Shown here: positions 39,546 to 49,008 of the stretch, in pieces | Numbering within the stretch: the first letter of the stretch is position 1 | How the letters are laid out: every line of letters begins with the position of its first letter | Source of the DNA: Streptomyces sp. BHT-5-2 | Lineage (GTDB): Bacteria > Actinomycetota > Actinomycetes > Streptomycetales > Streptomycetaceae | Direction of reading: 5' to 3' | NCBI RefSeq assembly: GCF_019774615.1 | Contig: NZ_CP081496.1 | Location: 2,542,001-2,606,000 of the forward strand | DNA: 64,000 nucleotides | Made by a program: the position numbers and the translations under genes | The notes under the pieces: generated by a model | What the model was told of the DNA's origin: nothing | The model's database searches: none | Seen by the model: only the letters and a program-made list of their open reading frames with translations

Positions 39546-39656
39546 GTGCTGGGATGGTGCTGGGATAGCTGACCCCTCGTCACCTGTCGTCATCCCTGGT
39601 CATCCGTACCGTGCTGGAATTGTGCTGGGACGTGGATGCGGCGCCGGTGCTGGGTT
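39546..39656 (+). repeat. Putative integrase arm-type repeats, left end
   Basis: GTGCTGGGAT occurs at 39546-39555 and 39557-39566, as GTGCTGGAAT/GTGCTGGGAC at 39611-39620 and 39622-39631, and once more as GTGCTGGGTT at 39647-39656. Members of each pair are exactly 11 bp apart, one helical turn. Confidence 0.6.
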
Positions 39657-39745
39657 CTGCTCTGGTGAGTGGCCGAACCGTGGGACGGCGACTGCTGGCT
39701 CTGGCAAAGTGATCGGCACTGCAAGACGATTCTCGTGAGGAACTT

Positions 39746-41491
39746 GTGAGCGCGCTCGGTAGCTTCATCTGGTCTATCGCTGACCAACTTCGGGGCCCCT
39801 ATCGCCCCAACCAGTACGGGACCGTGGTCCTCCCGTTTACGATCCTGCGGCGGCTCGACTGCATCCTTGAGCCCGATCAGGCGACGGTGCGAGAGCTGGC
39901 AGCGAAGTTCGAGAACCCGAACCGGCTCAAGGTCGAGGTTAAGAAGGCCACGGGGCGGACCTTCTACAACACCTCCAACTACTCGTTCGCGAACCTGCTA
40001 GCCGACGCGGACGGGCTGGCGGACAATCTTGCCGACTACATCGACCGGTTCTCCAGCGATGTGGACGTGTTCGAGTACTTCGACTTCAAGAAGGAGATCC
40101 TGGCTCTGGAGAAGGCCGGGCTCCTACGCGAGATCGTCAAGTCCTTCGGCAAGGTCGACCTCCACCCTGATGTGGTGTCGAACTCCGACATGGGCGACGC
40201 CTTCGAATACATCATCCGCAAGTTCAACGAGGCAGCGAACGAGACCTCCGGCGACCACTACACGCCGCGCGATGCGATCCGGCTGCTGGTCGACCTGCTC
40301 TTCGCGGAGAAGGACGTCGACCTCACCGAGGGCGGCATCATCCGAACGCTGTACGACCCCACCGCTGGCACCGGCGGCATGCTCTCCCTGGCAGAGGAGC
40401 ACCTGCTCGCAGGGAACCCCAACGCGAAGCTGGGCCTGTACGGTCAGGAGTACAACCCGCAGTCGTACGCCATCTGCAAGTCCGACCTGCTTGCCAAGGG
40501 CCACGACGCGACCAACATCGCCTTCGGTAACACGCTCACCGACGACGCCTTCAAGGGCCGCCAGTTCGACTACTGCATGTCCAACCCGCCCTACGGTGTG
40601 GACTGGAAGCAGTACGCCAAGGCGGTCAAGGAGGAGCGCGACTCCGCCGGCCCCTACGGCCGCTTCGCGCCGGGCCTCCCCGCGACTTCCGACGGGCAGA
40701 TGCTCTTCCTGCTCCACCTGGCCCACAAAATGCGCGCGCCCGAGGATGGTGGCGGCCGCGTCGGCATCGTCATGAACGGCTCTCCGCTCTTCAACGGCGC
40801 CGCCGAATCCGGCCCTTCCAACATCCGCCGGTGGCTGCTGGAGAACGACCTCGTCGAGGCGATCGTCGCCCTGCCGACCAACATGTTCTTCAACACCGGC
40901 ATCGCCACCTACATCTGGATTCTGGACAACACCAAGCACGCCGACCGCCAGGGCAAGGTGCAGCTGATCGACGGCACGTCGTTCTGGACCAAGATGCGCA
41001 AGAACCTCGGCGCCAAGGGACGCGAGATCAGCGACGCCGACCGCGCCGAGGTCCTGCGGCTGTACGACGACTTCGAGGACGCCGATCCCGAGCTCTCCAA
41101 GGTGCTGCGCAACGACGAGTTCGGCTACTGGACGGTCACCGTCGAGCGCCCCCTGCTGGACGAGGGCGGGAACCCTGTCGTCAACCGCAAGGGCGAACCG
41201 AAGCCCGATTCGAAGAAGCGCGACACGGAGAACGTGCCCTTCACCTACGGCGGCTCGACCGCCGGCGCGGCGGCGGAGCGCGAAGTCATCCAGGCGTACT
41301 TCGATGCGGAGGTGAAGCCGCACGTTCCCGACGCCTGGATCGACTGGGCCAAGACCAAGACGGGTTACGAGATCCCCTTCACGCGGCACTTCTACAAGTA
41401 CGTTCCGCCTCGTCCGCTCGCGGAGATCGACGCCGACCTGGAGAAGCAGGTTGCCAAGATCCTCGATCTGCTGCGGGAGGTTGAGGGATGA
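39746..41491 (+). CDS. hsdM: Type I restriction-modification methyltransferase subunit HsdM
   Basis: A 581-residue N6-adenine methyltransferase. The N-terminal helical HsdM domain covers about 1-140. Motif I is DPTAGTGGML and motif IV SNPPYGVDW (the NPPY catalytic motif), both in an N6_Mtase domain at about 150-430. GTG 39746 has GTGAGG upstream. HsdM with HsdS methylates the host recognition sequence. It is the first gene of a five-gene operon; its stop overlaps the hsdS ATG by 4 bp. Confidence 0.95.
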   Translation: MSALGSFIWSIADQLRGPYRPNQYGTVVLPFTILRRLDCILEPDQATVRELAAKFENPNRLKVEVKKATGRTFYNTSNYSFANLLADADGLADNLADYIDRFSSDVDVFEYFDFKKEILALEKAGLLREIVKSFGKVDLHPDVVSNSDMGDAFEYIIRKFNEAANETSGDHYTPRDAIRLLVDLLFAEKDVDLTEGGIIRTLYDPTAGTGGMLSLAEEHLLAGNPNAKLGLYGQEYNPQSYAICKSDLLAKGHDATNIAFGNTLTDDAFKGRQFDYCMSNPPYGVDWKQYAKAVKEERDSAGPYGRFAPGLPATSDGQMLFLLHLAHKMRAPEDGGGRVGIVMNGSPLFNGAAESGPSNIRRWLLENDLVEAIVALPTNMFFNTGIATYIWILDNTKHADRQGKVQLIDGTSFWTKMRKNLGAKGREISDADRAEVLRLYDDFEDADPELSKVLRNDEFGYWTVTVERPLLDEGGNPVVNRKGEPKPDSKKRDTENVPFTYGGSTAGAAAEREVIQAYFDAEVKPHVPDAWIDWAKTKTGYEIPFTRHFYKYVPPRPLAEIDADLEKQVAKILDLLREVEG

Positions 41492-42783
41492 CACGAGCAC
41501 AGTTTGATCTTGAGCAGGCTTGGGCCGGCAACGTCCCATCCCACTGGCGCTGGAGTAGAAACAAAGAACTCCTGGCAGAGTCGCTGTCTGTCTCGCCCGA
41601 AGGCACAGAGGAACTTCTCAGCGTGTCGCATCTGACTGGGATCACCCCGAGGTCAGAGAAGAACGTGACGATGACTGCTGCGGAGAGCCTCGATGGCTAC
41701 CGCCTCGTGGAGGCGGGCGATCTCGTCATTAATACGATGTGGGCGTGGATGGGGGCGCTCGGCGTCTCGAAGCAGGCTGGCATCGTGAGCCCTGCGTACG
41801 GTGTGTACAGGCCGCGTCCGAACGCAGCCTTCTGTCCTGGGTTTTACGACTACCTCTACCGATCGACGCCGTACGTGATGGAGATGACTCGCCTCTCCCG
41901 CGGCATCTGGTCGTCGCGCCTTCGGATCTACCCTGACGTCTTCCTCAGCATGGCGATCCCAGTGCCGCCGCTGGAAGAACAGCGCGCCATCGCCGACTAC
42001 CTCGACCGCGAGACGTCCCGCATCGACACACTCATCGAGGAGCAGCAGCGGCTAATCGAGATGCTCCGCGAGCGGCGGTTTGCGCTCCGTGTCAGCGTCG
42101 CCTTGCATGGAACGGCTCAGACCGAAGAAGTCGAGAGCCCTCTTCCCTGGGCAAAGAAACTGCCAGCACACTGGCGCGTTGTCCCGCTCACCTCAGTCGC
42201 TGAACTTGAAAGCGGACATACACCGAGCCGCTCGCGCGAGGACTGGTGGCAGGACTGTCATATCCCGTGGGTAAGCCTCCACGATGTTGGGATGATACGG
42301 GGCGTTAAATACCTGCACGACACGGCTCAGCGCATCAGTGATGCCGGGATTGCCAACAGCTCCGCCCGTCTTCTCCCGGCACGAACTGTCGTCCTCTCAC
42401 GAGACGCGACTGTCGGGCGTACGGCGATCATGGGTGTTCCGATGGCGACGTCGCAACACTTCGCGGCATGGGTATGCGGACCAGATCTGGACCCCGAGTA
42501 CCTCTGGGTTTTGTTTGAAGATGCGATGCAACCCTTCTTCGACTCGTTCCAGAACGGATCAACCATCCGAACCATCGGCATGGGAGATCTGAAAGCCTTC
42601 CGCATCCCACTTCCACCGCTCGACGAGCAGCGCCGCATCGTCGAATGCCTGGACGAGGAGACCTCGAAAATCGACATGCTCATCGAAGAGGCCGCACGGT
42701 TCATCGAACTCTCAAAGGAACGCCGATCGGCACTGATCACGGCGGCCGTGACAGGACAGATCGACGTACGAGAGGCGGCGTAA
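41488..42783 (+). CDS. hsdS: Type I restriction-modification specificity subunit HsdS
   Basis: A 431-residue HsdS with two target-recognition domains. Each ends in the conserved linker: IPVPPLEEQRAIADYLDRETSRIDTLIEEQ (about 152-182) and IPLPPLDEQRRIVECLDEETSKIDMLIEE (about 373-402), both followed by a coiled-coil helix. Each domain starts with an HWR motif (SHWRW and AHWRV). The two domains fix a bipartite recognition site that cannot be predicted here. Codon usage is less GC-biased than in neighbouring core genes. It overlaps hsdM by 4 bp and the hsdR start by 1 bp (TAATG). Confidence 0.94.
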   Translation: MTRAQFDLEQAWAGNVPSHWRWSRNKELLAESLSVSPEGTEELLSVSHLTGITPRSEKNVTMTAAESLDGYRLVEAGDLVINTMWAWMGALGVSKQAGIVSPAYGVYRPRPNAAFCPGFYDYLYRSTPYVMEMTRLSRGIWSSRLRIYPDVFLSMAIPVPPLEEQRAIADYLDRETSRIDTLIEEQQRLIEMLRERRFALRVSVALHGTAQTEEVESPLPWAKKLPAHWRVVPLTSVAELESGHTPSRSREDWWQDCHIPWVSLHDVGMIRGVKYLHDTAQRISDAGIANSSARLLPARTVVLSRDATVGRTAIMGVPMATSQHFAAWVCGPDLDPEYLWVLFEDAMQPFFDSFQNGSTIRTIGMGDLKAFRIPLPPLDEQRRIVECLDEETSKIDMLIEEAARFIELSKERRSALITAAVTGQIDVREAA

Positions 42784-45700
42784 TGGCCGACCACAACGAG
42801 GCGGTCTTCGAGAAGGAGATCTGCGAGTACCTCGAGGCACGCGGCTGGCTGTACTCGGTGAACGATCACGACGGCGGCGAGTACGACCGCGAGCGGGCGC
42901 TGTTCCCGGCGGATCTGTTCGCGTGGCTGGAGGCGACGCAGAAGCCGGCGTACGAGAAGGCGCTGAAGGCGGCGGGGTCGCAGGCGAAGTTTCTTGACGT
43001 GCTGGCCGCAGCGTTGGACAAGCCCCTGGAACATGGTGGCGGGACGCTGAACATCCTGCGCAACGGGGTCCAGTACATCGGTGGCGGCCGGTTGAAGATG
43101 GCGCAGTTTCGTCCCGAGACCTCGCTCAACTCAACCACCGTGTCGCATTACGAGTCGATGCGGGTGCGGGTGGTGCGGCAGGTGCACTTCTCGACTGCCG
43201 ACCAGCGCACCATCGATCTGGTGTTCTTCGTCAACGGGCTCCCGGTGGCCACGGTGGAGCTGAAGACCGACTTCACCCAGTCGCTGGACGAGGCGATCAA
43301 CCAGTACAAGCATGACCGCAACCCGCTGACGAACGGGCGCCCGGAGCCGCTGCTGTCGTTCGGTCACCGGGCGCTGGTGCACTTCGCGGTCTCCAACGGC
43401 CTAGCGGCCATGACCACGAAGCTGGAGGGGGACAAGACCCACTTCCTTCCGTTCAACATCGGCTTCGACAGTGGTGCCGGCAACCCGCCTGGCGCGGACG
43501 ATGGGTCGGCGACGGCGTACCTATGGGAACGCGTCTGGGAGAAGCACGCTTGGCTGAACGTCATCGGGCGGCTGATGATCGTGCAGACCAAGGAGGAGTG
43601 GGACGTCACCACCGGCACCTCCGTGCGACGTACGAGCATGCTCTTCCCGCGCTTCCACCAGTGGGAGGCCGTCACGAGCATTGTCGCCGCAGTGAAGGAG
43701 GAGGGTGTCGGGCACCGGTACTTGATCGAGCACTCGGCCGGGTCAGGGAAGACGAACACCATCGCCTGGACCGCCCACGGGCTGGCCCGACTACATGATG
43801 CCGACGACAAGAAGGTCTTCGACTCCGTCATCGTGGTCGTGGACCGTACCGTGCTCGACTCCCAGCTGCAGGATGCGATTCGGCAGATCGACGGGAACAA
43901 GAAGATTGTCGCGACGATCAGCCCCGAGGACGTTCGCAAGGCTGGCGCGAAGTCGAAGTCGGGTCTGCTGGCACAGGCGTTGAAGAACGGCGAGCTCATC
44001 ATCGCGGTGACGGTGCAGACCTTCCCGCATGCGTTGGAAGAGATCCGGACCGACGCCGGCCTGAAGGGCAAGCGATTCGCCGTCATCGCCGATGAGGCGC
44101 ACTCCTCCCAGTCGGGCCAGATCTCCTCGAAGCTGAAGCAGGTGCTGACAGCCGAGGAGGTCAAGGAGATCGAGGAGGGCGGCGAGGTCGATGTGGAGTC
44201 GGTGCTGGCTTCGGAGATGACCGAGCGGGCCGAATCGGAGAACATCTCCTACTTCGCTTTCACTGCGACGCCGAAGAACAAGACCCTTGAACTGTTCGGC
44301 CGCAAGGGGCCCGACGGGAAGCCGCACGAGTTCCACCTGTACTCGATGAAGCAGGCGATCGAGGAGGGCTACATCCTCGACGTACTCAAGGGCTATCAGT
44401 CCTACGACACTGCGCTGCAGATCGCCGGCAAGGCCGAGGCCGGTGACGGAGGCGAGGTCGAGGAGGCCGCCGCCCGCAAGGGGCTGATGAGGTGGGTTCA
44501 GCTCCACCCGACGAACGTCAGCCAGAAGGTGCAGATTGTCGTCGAGCACTTCCATGCCAACGTCGCCTACCTCCTCGAAGGCAAGGCGAAGGCGATGGTG
44601 GTGACCGACTCGCGCAAGTCCGCGGTGAAGTACAAGCTGGCGATAGATGCGTACATCGCCAAGCGCCGCGCCGAGGACGCCTCGTACAACTACCGCACCC
44701 TGGTCGCTTTTTCGGGCGGGGTGACGATGCCCGAGGACGAGACCTGGCACAGCGACTGGGGTCCGCAACCATCGAAGGACGACGAGTTCACCGAGGCCAA
44801 TATGAACCCCGGTGCCGGGGCTGATCTGGCGGCCGCCTTCAAGGGCGACACGTACAAGATCATGCTGGTCGCCAACAAGTTCCAGACCGGCTTCGACCAG
44901 CCCTTGCTCTCGGCGATGTACGTCGACAAGAAGCTGTCGGGGGTCACCGCAGTGCAGACGCTCTCGCGTCTCAACCGTACCCACCGGACCGCTGGTGGGG
45001 AGCAGAAGCGTAAGACGTTCGTCATCGACTTCGCCAACAAGCCCGAGGACATCAAGACGGCCTTCGAGCCGTACTTCAAGAACGCGACTCTGGAGACCGA
45101 GACCGACCCGTATGTCGTCGTCCATCTGGCCAACAAGCTTGCCCAGACCGGGATCTACACCGAGGACGACGTCCGCAAGGTCGCCGAATTGTGGGTGACA
45201 CGGAAGGGCAACAACGCTCTCTCGGCGGCGATCAGCCCGGCGCAGCACGACTTCCGGCGCCGCTACGCGCGGGCGATCGAGGAAGAAGACCAGGTAAAGC
45301 TTCAGGAGCTCGACCTGTTCCGAAAGGATGTCTCCACCTACGTACGGCTCTACGACTTCATGTCACAGATCGTCGACTACGGCGATCCCTACATGGAGAT
45401 GCTCTCGATCTTCCTGCGCCTGTTGGAGAAGGTGATTGCCGAGTCCGCTTGGGCGGCCGACGTAGACCTCTCCGACGTGGTTTTGGTCGGGGTCAAGCAC
45501 AACAAGGCGATCCCGGTCGACATCTCACTCGTGGGCGACGGGCAGCTGAAGGGCATCAGCGCCGCCGGTACGGGAGCGAAGAAGGATCCGAAGTACGTCG
45601 CACTTCAGGTCGTCATAGACAAGATGAACGACCTCTTCGGCGCCGAAACGTTCGCTGCTTCCCAGATCAGGGAGTTCGTACAGGGCCTCTTGCAACTGCT

Positions 45701-46370
45701 GCTCGCCGACCCGAACCTGGTCCAGCAAACCAAGGTGAACTCTAAGAAGCAGTTCCTGGAGTCGCAGGACTTCCAAGCCGCCGTCACGGAGGCAGTCGCA
45801 GAAAACCAAGACGCCCACAACACGATGGCCGACTACTTCTTCACCGACGGGCCAGCGATCAACTCGATCATCGTTGCCCTCGCGGATGCCTTCTACGAAG
45901 CAGCGGTCGCCTCCCATGCAGTCGTCCCCTATGCAGTCGCCGGCAGCGTGGTTGATATTGACGTGGCACCTCCGGCGCTTTCGGCACCGCCACGCTGCCG
46001 CGCGCATCTGACGCTCTTGGACGACAACCCCACTGTGGGGACTCCAGTACACGTGACACTGAAGCTGATTGCTGAGCCCCAGCATCCATGGGCCCGCCCG
46101 GGGGAGCGGCCCCCGCTGGACATCGTGGCAGTGCCGTTGAGCAGCGCGGAGGTTGCACCCGCCACGATGATGTACCACCCCGGAGACGCCGAATCCGAGC
46201 AGTTCCGCTTCACGGCCCTGGAGCCCGGCACACACCGGATCCGGTTCACCCTGGTACATCACGACACAGGCACCGTCTTGCAGCAGGTGGAGTCCGACCT
46301 GTCCTTCACGGAGACGAAGCCCAGTAGGTCGGGGAATAGACAGCTGCGGCCACGCACGGGGAGGGCCTGA
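42783..46370 (+). CDS. hsdR: Type I restriction enzyme subunit HsdR with C-terminal extension
   Basis: A 1195-residue translocase-nuclease. The N-terminal PD-(D/E)xK nuclease (about 120-175) has IDLVFFVNGLPVATVELK, with the catalytic D, E and K. The SF2 helicase motor follows, with Walker A in HSAGSGKTNTIAW (about 320), the DEAH-type box VIADEAHSSQ (about 437) and motif VI-like QTLSRLNRTHR. The usual HsdR helical C-terminus ends near residue 1045 (ALADAFYEAAVA). A further 150 residues, beta-strand-rich with the look of an immunoglobulin-like sandwich (RCRAHLTLLDDNPTVG, GTHRIRFTLVHHDTG), are not expected in HsdR. The ATG at 42783 shares a base with the hsdS stop, and the CHAT gene starts 3 bp after the stop. 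Confidence 0.94.
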   Translation: MADHNEAVFEKEICEYLEARGWLYSVNDHDGGEYDRERALFPADLFAWLEATQKPAYEKALKAAGSQAKFLDVLAAALDKPLEHGGGTLNILRNGVQYIGGGRLKMAQFRPETSLNSTTVSHYESMRVRVVRQVHFSTADQRTIDLVFFVNGLPVATVELKTDFTQSLDEAINQYKHDRNPLTNGRPEPLLSFGHRALVHFAVSNGLAAMTTKLEGDKTHFLPFNIGFDSGAGNPPGADDGSATAYLWERVWEKHAWLNVIGRLMIVQTKEEWDVTTGTSVRRTSMLFPRFHQWEAVTSIVAAVKEEGVGHRYLIEHSAGSGKTNTIAWTAHGLARLHDADDKKVFDSVIVVVDRTVLDSQLQDAIRQIDGNKKIVATISPEDVRKAGAKSKSGLLAQALKNGELIIAVTVQTFPHALEEIRTDAGLKGKRFAVIADEAHSSQSGQISSKLKQVLTAEEVKEIEEGGEVDVESVLASEMTERAESENISYFAFTATPKNKTLELFGRKGPDGKPHEFHLYSMKQAIEEGYILDVLKGYQSYDTALQIAGKAEAGDGGEVEEAAARKGLMRWVQLHPTNVSQKVQIVVEHFHANVAYLLEGKAKAMVVTDSRKSAVKYKLAIDAYIAKRRAEDASYNYRTLVAFSGGVTMPEDETWHSDWGPQPSKDDEFTEANMNPGAGADLAAAFKGDTYKIMLVANKFQTGFDQPLLSAMYVDKKLSGVTAVQTLSRLNRTHRTAGGEQKRKTFVIDFANKPEDIKTAFEPYFKNATLETETDPYVVVHLANKLAQTGIYTEDDVRKVAELWVTRKGNNALSAAISPAQHDFRRRYARAIEEEDQVKLQELDLFRKDVSTYVRLYDFMSQIVDYGDPYMEMLSIFLRLLEKVIAESAWAADVDLSDVVLVGVKHNKAIPVDISLVGDGQLKGISAAGTGAKKDPKYVALQVVIDKMNDLFGAETFAASQIREFVQGLLQLLLADPNLVQQTKVNSKKQFLESQDFQAAVTEAVAENQDAHNTMADYFFTDGPAINSIIVALADAFYEAAVASHAVVPYAVAGSVVDIDVAPPALSAPPRCRAHLTLLDDNPTVGTPVHVTLKLIAEPQHPWARPGERPPLDIVAVPLSSAEVAPATMMYHPGDAESEQFRFTALEPGTHRIRFTLVHHDTGTVLQQVESDLSFTETKPSRSGNRQLRPRTGRA

Positions 46371-46373
46371 CCG

Positions 46374-47654
46374 ATGCCCCGTGAATTGACCACCCGCATT
46401 GTTCAGGACCCCAGCGACGGCTTCCGCTTCCTGCCGCACCTGACGACGCAGGCTCCCGATCTCCTCGTCAGCTTCGACGTCCTCGGCGGAGGCCGGATCA
46501 GGGCGCGGATGTCAGGATCGGCCGTTCCGGCACTCCACGGCACCGAACATAAGGTTGACTTGCATGCCACGCCCGATGAGGTCCATGGGGCAGCGGCCCG
46601 GCTCCGTGCCCGGTGGAAAACACAGTTCGTTGACTTCCAGCCGGTCGACGACCTGGGTCGCTCTGTACAGGGTCGACGGCGCCCGTACGCAACGTCCGCG
46701 GACCTCAGTGCCGAACCTGAGGAGGAGCTGCGCCGGATAGTGGCCGATCTGGCTCGAAGCGGGGAATCACTGCTGTTCAGCACTCTGCTGCGCGGTGACG
46801 ACGAACCGACCAAGATATTCCGCAACTCCCTACGTTCGGCCCTGTCCCAGGAGGGGCTGCGGGTACGGTTCGACTCCGAACTACATCTGCCCTGGCCATT
46901 GCTGTGCACAACCGAGGATTCCACCGTGCCTGCAACCTTGCAGGTTCTTTTCACTCGCTTCCTCGGCCATCGGCATCAGATCGAGCACACCAGTGATGCC
47001 TACGCGTGGATCGGGCCGCCCGGAGCAGCCCACGAACGGCCCTCGGTCAGCCTGAACCACGACGTCCACGTGGGCAGCGCCACCCGTGCGGATGAAGTCG
47101 CGAAGGCACTGGCGGCGGGCACGGAGTACACCGTACGAACGACCTATGAGGAACTCGTCCGCGATCTGGAGAAGCCCGAGCTGGACGAGCAGTTGATGTA
47201 CTTCTGGTGCCACGGAGAGTTCGTCGGCAACCCTCCCGAACCCCCGACCCTGGTCATCAAGCTCACCGACGGCGCCCCCATCGACGGCCACACCGTACGT
47301 GAGCTACGGGCCAACTACCGGCACGGTTGTTTCCGACCGCTTGTCCTACTCAACGCCTGCCACACCGGAGTCTCCGCGGCGAGTGCGGACCGAGCGTTCC
47401 TTGGGAGCATGCTCATCGAGCACGGCGCGCAGGGCGTGCTCGGGCCGCAAATCGCGATGCCGCAGGCGTTTGCCGCCGAATACGCGCTCGAGTTCGTCAC
47501 CCGCTACCTTCGCGGGGCGGCGACCGCTGGCCAGATCACTCATGAGTTGGCCCGGCACTTCGCCGCCCGATACCGAAATCCCCTGGGCTTCGCCTACGGC
47601 CTGCACTGCGGCATGGATGCCCGTCTGGATCGGACAAGTGGAGGCGAGGCATGA
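46374..47654 (+). CDS. CHAT domain (caspase-like) protease
   Basis: A 426-residue protein. The C-terminal CHAT domain (about 205-410) has the caspase-type dyad His280 in YFWCHGEF and Cys329 in LVLLNACHTG, with a final strand-helix region ALEFVTRYLRG. The first 200 residues are a mixed alpha/beta region without a recognised domain, perhaps a sensor or partner-binding part. CHAT proteases cut a specific protein after activation and serve as effectors in several bacterial defence systems. ATG 46374 has GGGAGG within the end of hsdR. It is coupled to the next gene by an ATGA overlap. Substrate unknown. Confidence 0.88.
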   Translation: MPRELTTRIVQDPSDGFRFLPHLTTQAPDLLVSFDVLGGGRIRARMSGSAVPALHGTEHKVDLHATPDEVHGAAARLRARWKTQFVDFQPVDDLGRSVQGRRRPYATSADLSAEPEEELRRIVADLARSGESLLFSTLLRGDDEPTKIFRNSLRSALSQEGLRVRFDSELHLPWPLLCTTEDSTVPATLQVLFTRFLGHRHQIEHTSDAYAWIGPPGAAHERPSVSLNHDVHVGSATRADEVAKALAAGTEYTVRTTYEELVRDLEKPELDEQLMYFWCHGEFVGNPPEPPTLVIKLTDGAPIDGHTVRELRANYRHGCFRPLVLLNACHTGVSAASADRAFLGSMLIEHGAQGVLGPQIAMPQAFAAEYALEFVTRYLRGAATAGQITHELARHFAARYRNPLGFAYGLHCGMDARLDRTSGGEA

Positions 47655-48679
47655 GCCGTGTCGTCACCGTGGAGGTTGTTGACCTGGATGCAACGGGCTG
47701 GCTGCTCGACGCCGACACGGGTGAGCCTGTGCCCGAGGCCTGGCTGCGCCATTACTTCGCGGAGCGCCTCGCCCCGCCTGTCTGGGCGACGGACATATTC
47801 GTCTATGTTCACGGTTGGCAGACCTCGCCCGACTCCGCCTACCGCACCGCCGAGCGACTGTTGGCTCTGATGCAGGGCGTCCGTGCGACAGCTCCGGCCC
47901 GGTATCCGGCCCTAGCGGCCAAGGGCTTCGACCCATGGTGTGTCGTCGTGCGCTGGCCATCTTCCAGCCTGATCACCCCCACCGGCTACCGCAGGATCCG
48001 GGACCGGGCGCACGCGATGGGCGCACGCGACGGAGGAGGCCACGCCGCCCACATCCTGGGCCGACTCCTCGGCTATCTGGACGCCGAGCGCGCCGACCCT
48101 GGAGCAGCGCCCGTGCTCGCCAACCGAGATGGTCAGTACCTCCACCTCGTCGGGCACTCCTTCGGCTGCCGCTTCCTGTGCGAGGCGGTCCAATGGTCGG
48201 CAGATGCCCGCCTTGATGACACACTCGGCTGGAGCGTGACAGACCACTCGCCATCCCGCCCGTTCACCGCCGACAGCATGCTGCTATTCCAGATGGCCGC
48301 AAGCCGGGATGCGTTCCTCTCGCTCTTTCCGAACATCCTGCCGAGCAAGGCGCATGACGGCGCTCCGCTGAGGGGCCCCGTCGTCGCCACTTACTCCCGT
48401 CACGACCGGGCGACGGGGTTTTGGCACCTGCGGGCCGAGCAGCAACCCGGCATCGGACACTCCGGAATTGGTCCGGCCCCAGCGCCCATGTTCACCACAC
48501 CCCTGTTGCCACTGGACGAGCGGTATCCGCACTCTGCGCTCGACCACCGTTTCGTCAACATCGACGCCTCCGACGTGTATGTTCGCGGGCGCCACCTCAA
48601 TCCGGCAGGTGCCCATTCCGATCACGTGCGCGCTGAGTCGGCACACCTGCTACTCACCCTCGCGGACTACTCGCGCTGA
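47651..48679 (+). CDS. Alpha/beta hydrolase, last gene of the hsd-CHAT operon
   Basis: A 342-residue alpha/beta hydrolase-like protein. The nucleophile elbow is LVGHSFGCRF (Ser170), preceded by the oxyanion-type strand IFVYVHGWQTSP (about 49-60). A late Asp/His region (YSRHDRATGF, about 247, and SDHVRAES near the end) could complete a triad. There is no signal peptide or membrane helix. It could be a lipase, esterase or peptidase. Its start overlaps the CHAT stop by 4 bp, so it is made with the CHAT protein and may be its zymogen target or a second effector; this is inference. Confidence 0.82.
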   Translation: MSRVVTVEVVDLDATGWLLDADTGEPVPEAWLRHYFAERLAPPVWATDIFVYVHGWQTSPDSAYRTAERLLALMQGVRATAPARYPALAAKGFDPWCVVVRWPSSSLITPTGYRRIRDRAHAMGARDGGGHAAHILGRLLGYLDAERADPGAAPVLANRDGQYLHLVGHSFGCRFLCEAVQWSADARLDDTLGWSVTDHSPSRPFTADSMLLFQMAASRDAFLSLFPNILPSKAHDGAPLRGPVVATYSRHDRATGFWHLRAEQQPGIGHSGIGPAPAPMFTTPLLPLDERYPHSALDHRFVNIDASDVYVRGRHLNPAGAHSDHVRAESAHLLLTLADYSR

Positions 48680-49008
48680 GGAGACGGTCCAAGGTCCCCA
48701 TCGCCAGAGGAGCTGCACCGTCGCGCAACTCGTGTACTCCGCCACCGCTCATCCGGTATGACTCGCGCAGCCGACCGTGGCACCGCTCACTGAACCTTGC
48801 CCCTCCCGGGCCCTTCAAAAAGACCCCACGGGGTTCGTTGGGCCCAGCCGCGTCACCAACGTCCCCGGACAGCACACCTAGTGCGCGATCGCGAACCTGA
48901 AGCGCGTGCGGTCCTTGCTCACTCGGCGCTCCACTCAAGCGGCGACGGCCGAGTAACACTGCGCCGACCGGTTCGGGGAGGCGTGCGCACACCTCCCCGA
49001 ACCGGTTC
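48680..49008. other. 330-bp gap with a terminator hairpin
   Basis: No convincing gene is seen. A perfect 15-bp stem (48967-48981 with 48992-49006) lies immediately beyond the stop of the minus-strand gene at 49009 and is its likely terminator. The remainder looks like degraded sequence. Confidence 0.5.

Noticed and set aside
39746..48679. BREX, DISARM or Pgl system
   Set aside because: No PglZ, BrxC/L, DrmA/B or Pgl-type methyltransferase is present; the genes match classic type I hsdM, hsdS and hsdR.
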